A stretch of 37,383 nucleotides of DNA. Source: Lentisphaerota bacterium. Its GTDB lineage: Bacteria; Verrucomicrobiota; Lentisphaeria; Victivallales; Victivallaceae. The stretch is from assembly GCA_015061725.1 (NCBI GenBank), contig SUVX01000033.1, positions 1-37,383 on the forward strand, in the 5' to 3' direction. Positions 34,303 through 37,383 of the stretch are shown in pieces. Position numbers and translations under genes: made by a program. How positions within the stretch are numbered: the first letter of the stretch is position 1; each line of letters starts with the position of its first letter. A model generated the notes under the pieces. It ran no database searches. It was not told the DNA's origin and worked only from the letters and a program-made list of their open reading frames with translations.

Positions 34303-37300
34303 ATGAAAACAAACGGCCTGTTCCTTTTTGTACTGTTCTCAGCGGTCTCCCTTTTCGGCAATACAGCTGAAAAGGAGCTGATCCGTTTGATGGAGCGTGT
34401 TCATACAACGACTGCCCGGGTCCGGGCAGGCAATGCTCCGGCAGCTCCCGTTCTCGACGGCGTGATGTCCGCGGGCGAATGGGATAACGCCGCTGTTCTC
34501 AACGGATTCAGTACAACAGGAAACAAAGGGCAGCTGCTCGGTGCAAAGCCGGGAAAAGTTTTCATTCAGAGAACAAATGATCACCTCTATATTGCCGTAA
34601 AAACCATCACCCGGAACGACAGTCCCGGCGGCGGATTGAGCAACAATGCAACCAAGAAAGACAGTATCAGCATCGCCAACGATGATTCCGTGGAATTGAC
34701 CTTTCAAAATCCGCAGAAACCGGATGAACTCAAACACCTGCTTTTCAATCCCGGCGGATACTGTCTGGATATCCTCCGCACGATTTCCACGAGAAATCAG
34801 GATCCTGCCTGGGATATGAAAGGTTTGAAAATTGCATCAAAGGTTGAAACTTTTTACTGGGTCCTTGAAATCGCCGTTCCGCTGAAAGAGATCGTCGGAA
34901 CCGGCGGAAAATTCCGGTTCAACGTCGCCCGCAACTGGTGCGATACCGGTTCTTTTTCAACACTCAACAAAGTGGCGAAATATTTTCAGCCCAAAGAGAT
35001 GATCGAAGTTACTCTGAATCAGAAAAATGTCATTGTAAGACAGGATGAAATCGGCAATTTTGATGACGGCAATTTTGATGCGGCTGTCACGCTTGACAAT
35101 CATTACGGCAAAGATGTGATTTTTGCCCTGATGCTCCATGAATACATATTCAAAAAAATCGACGGCAAAGTCAAAAGGTTTCACAAAGTCCATGGTCTGA
35201 AACACGCAATTGTCAAACCTGGGGAACACAAAAAACTCATTTTTTCCCACAATGACGATTCTAAAAAAATGCTCTGGTTTTCAACAGCAGTTCTTGATGT
35301 AAAGACTAAACAGCTCATTTTTTCACGTCTGATCCAGGGACGGAAATCCCTCTTTGTCGGCAGACGTCCCGTCTACGCTTCCGGAGAATTCAAAGACGGC
35401 AGCTTTACCGTTTATGATTATCCCGGTTACGGACACGCCGCCTTTTTCCTGAAATTCAAAAAGAATCCCTCTTCACAAATTATCATGACTGCTCCTGACG
35501 GCAGAAAGACCGCTTTTGCGCTGACAAAAAAATCCAGCTCTTTCTACTGCCGTGCAGCTGTTCCTTCCGCTGCGGGCGTTTATTCATTCGCTCTCCCTGA
35601 CGACAGAAAAATCTGCGAGATCAATCGCAAACACTTTGAATTTCTCAATAACAATATCGGCAAAGAAAAGGTGATCCTTCCGCCGTTTACGCCCATTGAA
35701 AGCAAGAACAATACTGTCAGCATGATTTTCCGCAGTCACAAACTCAACGCGTTCGGACTGTGGGATTCTGTTGTAAGCAAAGGCTCTGAACTTCTGGTTG
35801 GTCCCATGTATTTTGAACTTGTTTCCAAAGGAAAGAAAACAACGTGGAAACACAATGCCGTTAAAACAAGTGTTCACAACCAGGGACACGATGCCGCCTA
35901 CACTTCAAGCGCAGTCAACTCAACGGGTATCCGTCTCGGTGTCAGGGGATACGCCGAATATGACGGCTTCTTCAAAAACACTTACACTCTTGAAAATCCG
36001 CAGAAGTGTGCCATTGACCGCCTGACACTCTGCATCCCTCTCAAAGATGAGCTTGCGCCGCTTTATCACGTTATTTCCAACTCGATCCGTTCCAATCCGG
36101 CGGGCTATCTGCCCAAAGGTCAGGGAGAACTCTGGAACGGTACTCAACTTGTCCGACAGCTCCATTTCGGTCAGCCGGTCATGCACAAGCAGTTTGTGCC
36201 CATGGTCTGGCTCGGCGGCGTTGAAAAGGGCATCTGTTATTTTATGGACAGTTCCTTCGGCTGCAAACTTTCAAACACAAAACCCCAAGTGCGAATCCTG
36301 CGCCGGGGCAAAACACTTGTTCTTGAAGCGGATATCATCAACGAAACAAGCACTTCTCTCAAACACGTTTTTGAATTCGGTCTGCAGGCAACGCCGATCA
36401 AACCGGTACAAAAAGAACTGCTGCCCTACACCCGCGACGGCAGAGGCTGGAAAAACGGACTGCCCAATCTGGGCGATTTCTATCAGATCCGCGGCGGCAT
36501 CCCCAGTCAATGGGCAACCATGCCGCTGGGAAATGATTATTCTCTCTACAAAAAAGTCATCGAAATCATCAAGGGCAAGCCTGACAGCAACATCCGCAAT
36601 GATGTGGATGCCTATTACAAAAAACACCTTGCTGAACTTGAAGTGGGGTTCAATCAGGAATATCCCGGACGTGTGAAACAGATCATCAAGTCCGCTCTGG
36701 ATACCGGTTCTCTTTCAGATAAAAGGCGCGGTGTTTCCCGTCCCATCATGTATACCGATCCCCGTCTGATGCACCGCTATGAAGAGGCGGCGAAGTATTT
36801 CAAATCAGAGTGGTGGAATCCGGCAAGGATCAGTTACATCGCTGCCTGGCGCGTCACCCTGGTGCCCTCTCTTCAGGACTATCTGGTTTATCAGCACCGC
36901 AAACTTCTGCAGCTCGGACTGCGGGGAATCAACCTTGACGATGCATTTTTGATGCCTGACGACAACGTTGAAACTGTTGCGAGAGTAGATGAATTCGGGG
37001 TTCTTCACTCCGATATCGGTATTCTGCAGCTGCGCAGCTACATCAAACGTCTGGCAACGATGATGCACACGGAGTTCAAACTCTATCCGCGTTACGTTGA
37101 AGCGCACATGACCAACGCTCTGGTGATCCCCGCCTTTGCGTTTCTTGACGGACAGCTCGGTCTTGAACAGCACTACGGTGAAAAGCCCCGTACCGAGTGT
37201 TACGGAGAGGGTGAAATCCTTGCCACCTACACCGGCAGACAGATCGGTGCAAAACCGCTGTCTCTCCCCGGTCTGGTACGTCAGACGACTCCCCTTGCTC

Positions 37301-37383
37301 AATGGAAAAAAATCTTTCCGAAACTCACCAGAAGCAACATTGCTCTGACTGTTCCTTTCGGCATTACTTCCAGAACCAGTATC
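34303..37383 (+). CDS. Secreted CBM9-like / GH123-like protein (partial, 3' end outside window)
   Basis: An open frame of 1027 codons from ATG 34303 to the right edge without a stop. It starts with a signal peptide (KTNGLFLFVLFSAVSLFGN) and a CBM9-like binding domain: APAAPVLDGVMSAGEWDNAA, then NDHLYIAVKTITRND, ending near residue 230 with KFRFNVARNW. The middle is beta-rich. From about residue 630, WLGGVEKGICYFMDSSFG resembles the DUF4091/GH123-like family of N-acetylgalactosaminidases. Further on, DVDAYYKKHLAELEVG, a RRGVSRPIMYTDPRL stretch and LGLRGINLDDAFLMPDDNV suggest a catalytic barrel. The DD pair in NLDDAF could be catalytic, as GH123 uses a D-E pair. It lies 2 bp after the esterase gene and so is in the same operon. 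Confidence 0.7.
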   Translation, partial: MKTNGLFLFVLFSAVSLFGNTAEKELIRLMERVHTTTARVRAGNAPAAPVLDGVMSAGEWDNAAVLNGFSTTGNKGQLLGAKPGKVFIQRTNDHLYIAVKTITRNDSPGGGLSNNATKKDSISIANDDSVELTFQNPQKPDELKHLLFNPGGYCLDILRTISTRNQDPAWDMKGLKIASKVETFYWVLEIAVPLKEIVGTGGKFRFNVARNWCDTGSFSTLNKVAKYFQPKEMIEVTLNQKNVIVRQDEIGNFDDGNFDAAVTLDNHYGKDVIFALMLHEYIFKKIDGKVKRFHKVHGLKHAIVKPGEHKKLIFSHNDDSKKMLWFSTAVLDVKTKQLIFSRLIQGRKSLFVGRRPVYASGEFKDGSFTVYDYPGYGHAAFFLKFKKNPSSQIIMTAPDGRKTAFALTKKSSSFYCRAAVPSAAGVYSFALPDDRKICEINRKHFEFLNNNIGKEKVILPPFTPIESKNNTVSMIFRSHKLNAFGLWDSVVSKGSELLVGPMYFELVSKGKKTTWKHNAVKTSVHNQGHDAAYTSSAVNSTGIRLGVRGYAEYDGFFKNTYTLENPQKCAIDRLTLCIPLKDELAPLYHVISNSIRSNPAGYLPKGQGELWNGTQLVRQLHFGQPVMHKQFVPMVWLGGVEKGICYFMDSSFGCKLSNTKPQVRILRRGKTLVLEADIINETSTSLKHVFEFGLQATPIKPVQKELLPYTRDGRGWKNGLPNLGDFYQIRGGIPSQWATMPLGNDYSLYKKVIEIIKGKPDSNIRNDVDAYYKKHLAELEVGFNQEYPGRVKQIIKSALDTGSLSDKRRGVSRPIMYTDPRLMHRYEEAAKYFKSEWWNPARISYIAAWRVTLVPSLQDYLVYQHRKLLQLGLRGINLDDAFLMPDDNVETVARVDEFGVLHSDIGILQLRSYIKRLATMMHTEFKLYPRYVEAHMTNALVIPAFAFLDGQLGLEQHYGEKPRTECYGEGEILATYTGRQIGAKPLSLPGLVRQTTPLAQWKKIFPKLTRSNIALTVPFGITSRTSI

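Overview
The window looks like a chromosomal segment of a Lentisphaerae (Victivallales-type) bacterium from the PVC group. The reasons are a Lentisphaerae-style prepilin-like protein (FTLIELLVVIAIIAILAA followed by a D-G rich tail), many large secreted carbohydrate-active proteins with F5/8C, NPCBM, CBM9-like and beta-helix modules, many SGNH or sialate-esterase type deacetylases, and Gram-negative envelope genes (secretins, lipoproteins, a Wzm/Wzt exporter). The taxonomic call is inferred from gene style; no rRNA or other marker gene is present. No tRNA, CRISPR array or intact transposase gene was seen.

Layout. (1) 63-7997, plus strand: a prepilin-like protein whose start lies inside a long hairpin, then a glycan-processing cluster: a 1192-aa secreted multidomain protein, a GH63/GH37-like cytoplasmic glycosidase, an SGNH hydrolase, and a Gfo/Idh/MocA-like protein lacking the usual catalytic lysine. 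(2) 8137-8531: a compact ORF-less group IIC intron (minus strand) directly after the Rho-independent terminator of the next gene. (3) 8555-16548, minus strand: a promoter at 16618-16646, a small lipoprotein, two tandem orphan secretin-like proteins, a MarR regulator, an acyl-ACP thioesterase, and (with its own likely promoter) an Aas-type acyltransferase/acyl-ACP synthetase. (4) 16549-17095: gene-free DNA with two separate 9-bp-period tandem repeats and nested inverted repeats. (5) 17096-27078, minus strand: a tightly packed seven-gene catabolic operon: GntR/LacI hybrid regulator, beta-helix protein, sialate O-acetylesterase, SGNH lipoprotein, repeat-type secreted protein, GH29 alpha-L-fucosidase, MFS transporter. 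(6) 27129-31108, minus strand: Wzm permease, Wzt ATPase with C-terminal glycan-recognition domain, and a capsule-type glycosyltransferase with a coiled coil built from 117-bp tandem DNA repeats. (7) 31321 to the right edge, plus strand: NagA-like deacetylase, acetylxylan-esterase-like hydrolase, and the start of a CBM9-like/GH123-like secreted protein, behind an extended -10 promoter.

How the genes fit together. Regions 1, 5 and 7 look like separate glycan-utilisation loci: surface or periplasmic modules and esterases remove acetyl and other decorations, cytoplasmic glycosidases (fucosidase, GH63-like) and NagA-like deacetylase finish the sugars, and an MFS carrier imports them. Fucosidase plus sialate esterase plus NagA-like enzyme would suit a host-mucin or complex-polysaccharide diet. 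Region 6 makes and exports a surface polysaccharide. Region 3 pairs outer-membrane secretin pores with a fatty-acid release/recycling module. The most noteworthy signals are the coiled-coil repeat in the exporter-linked glycosyltransferase (possible chain-length ruler), the ORF-less IIC intron with an apparent G at the branch site, the hairpin around the prepilin start codon, and the 9-bp repeat pair.
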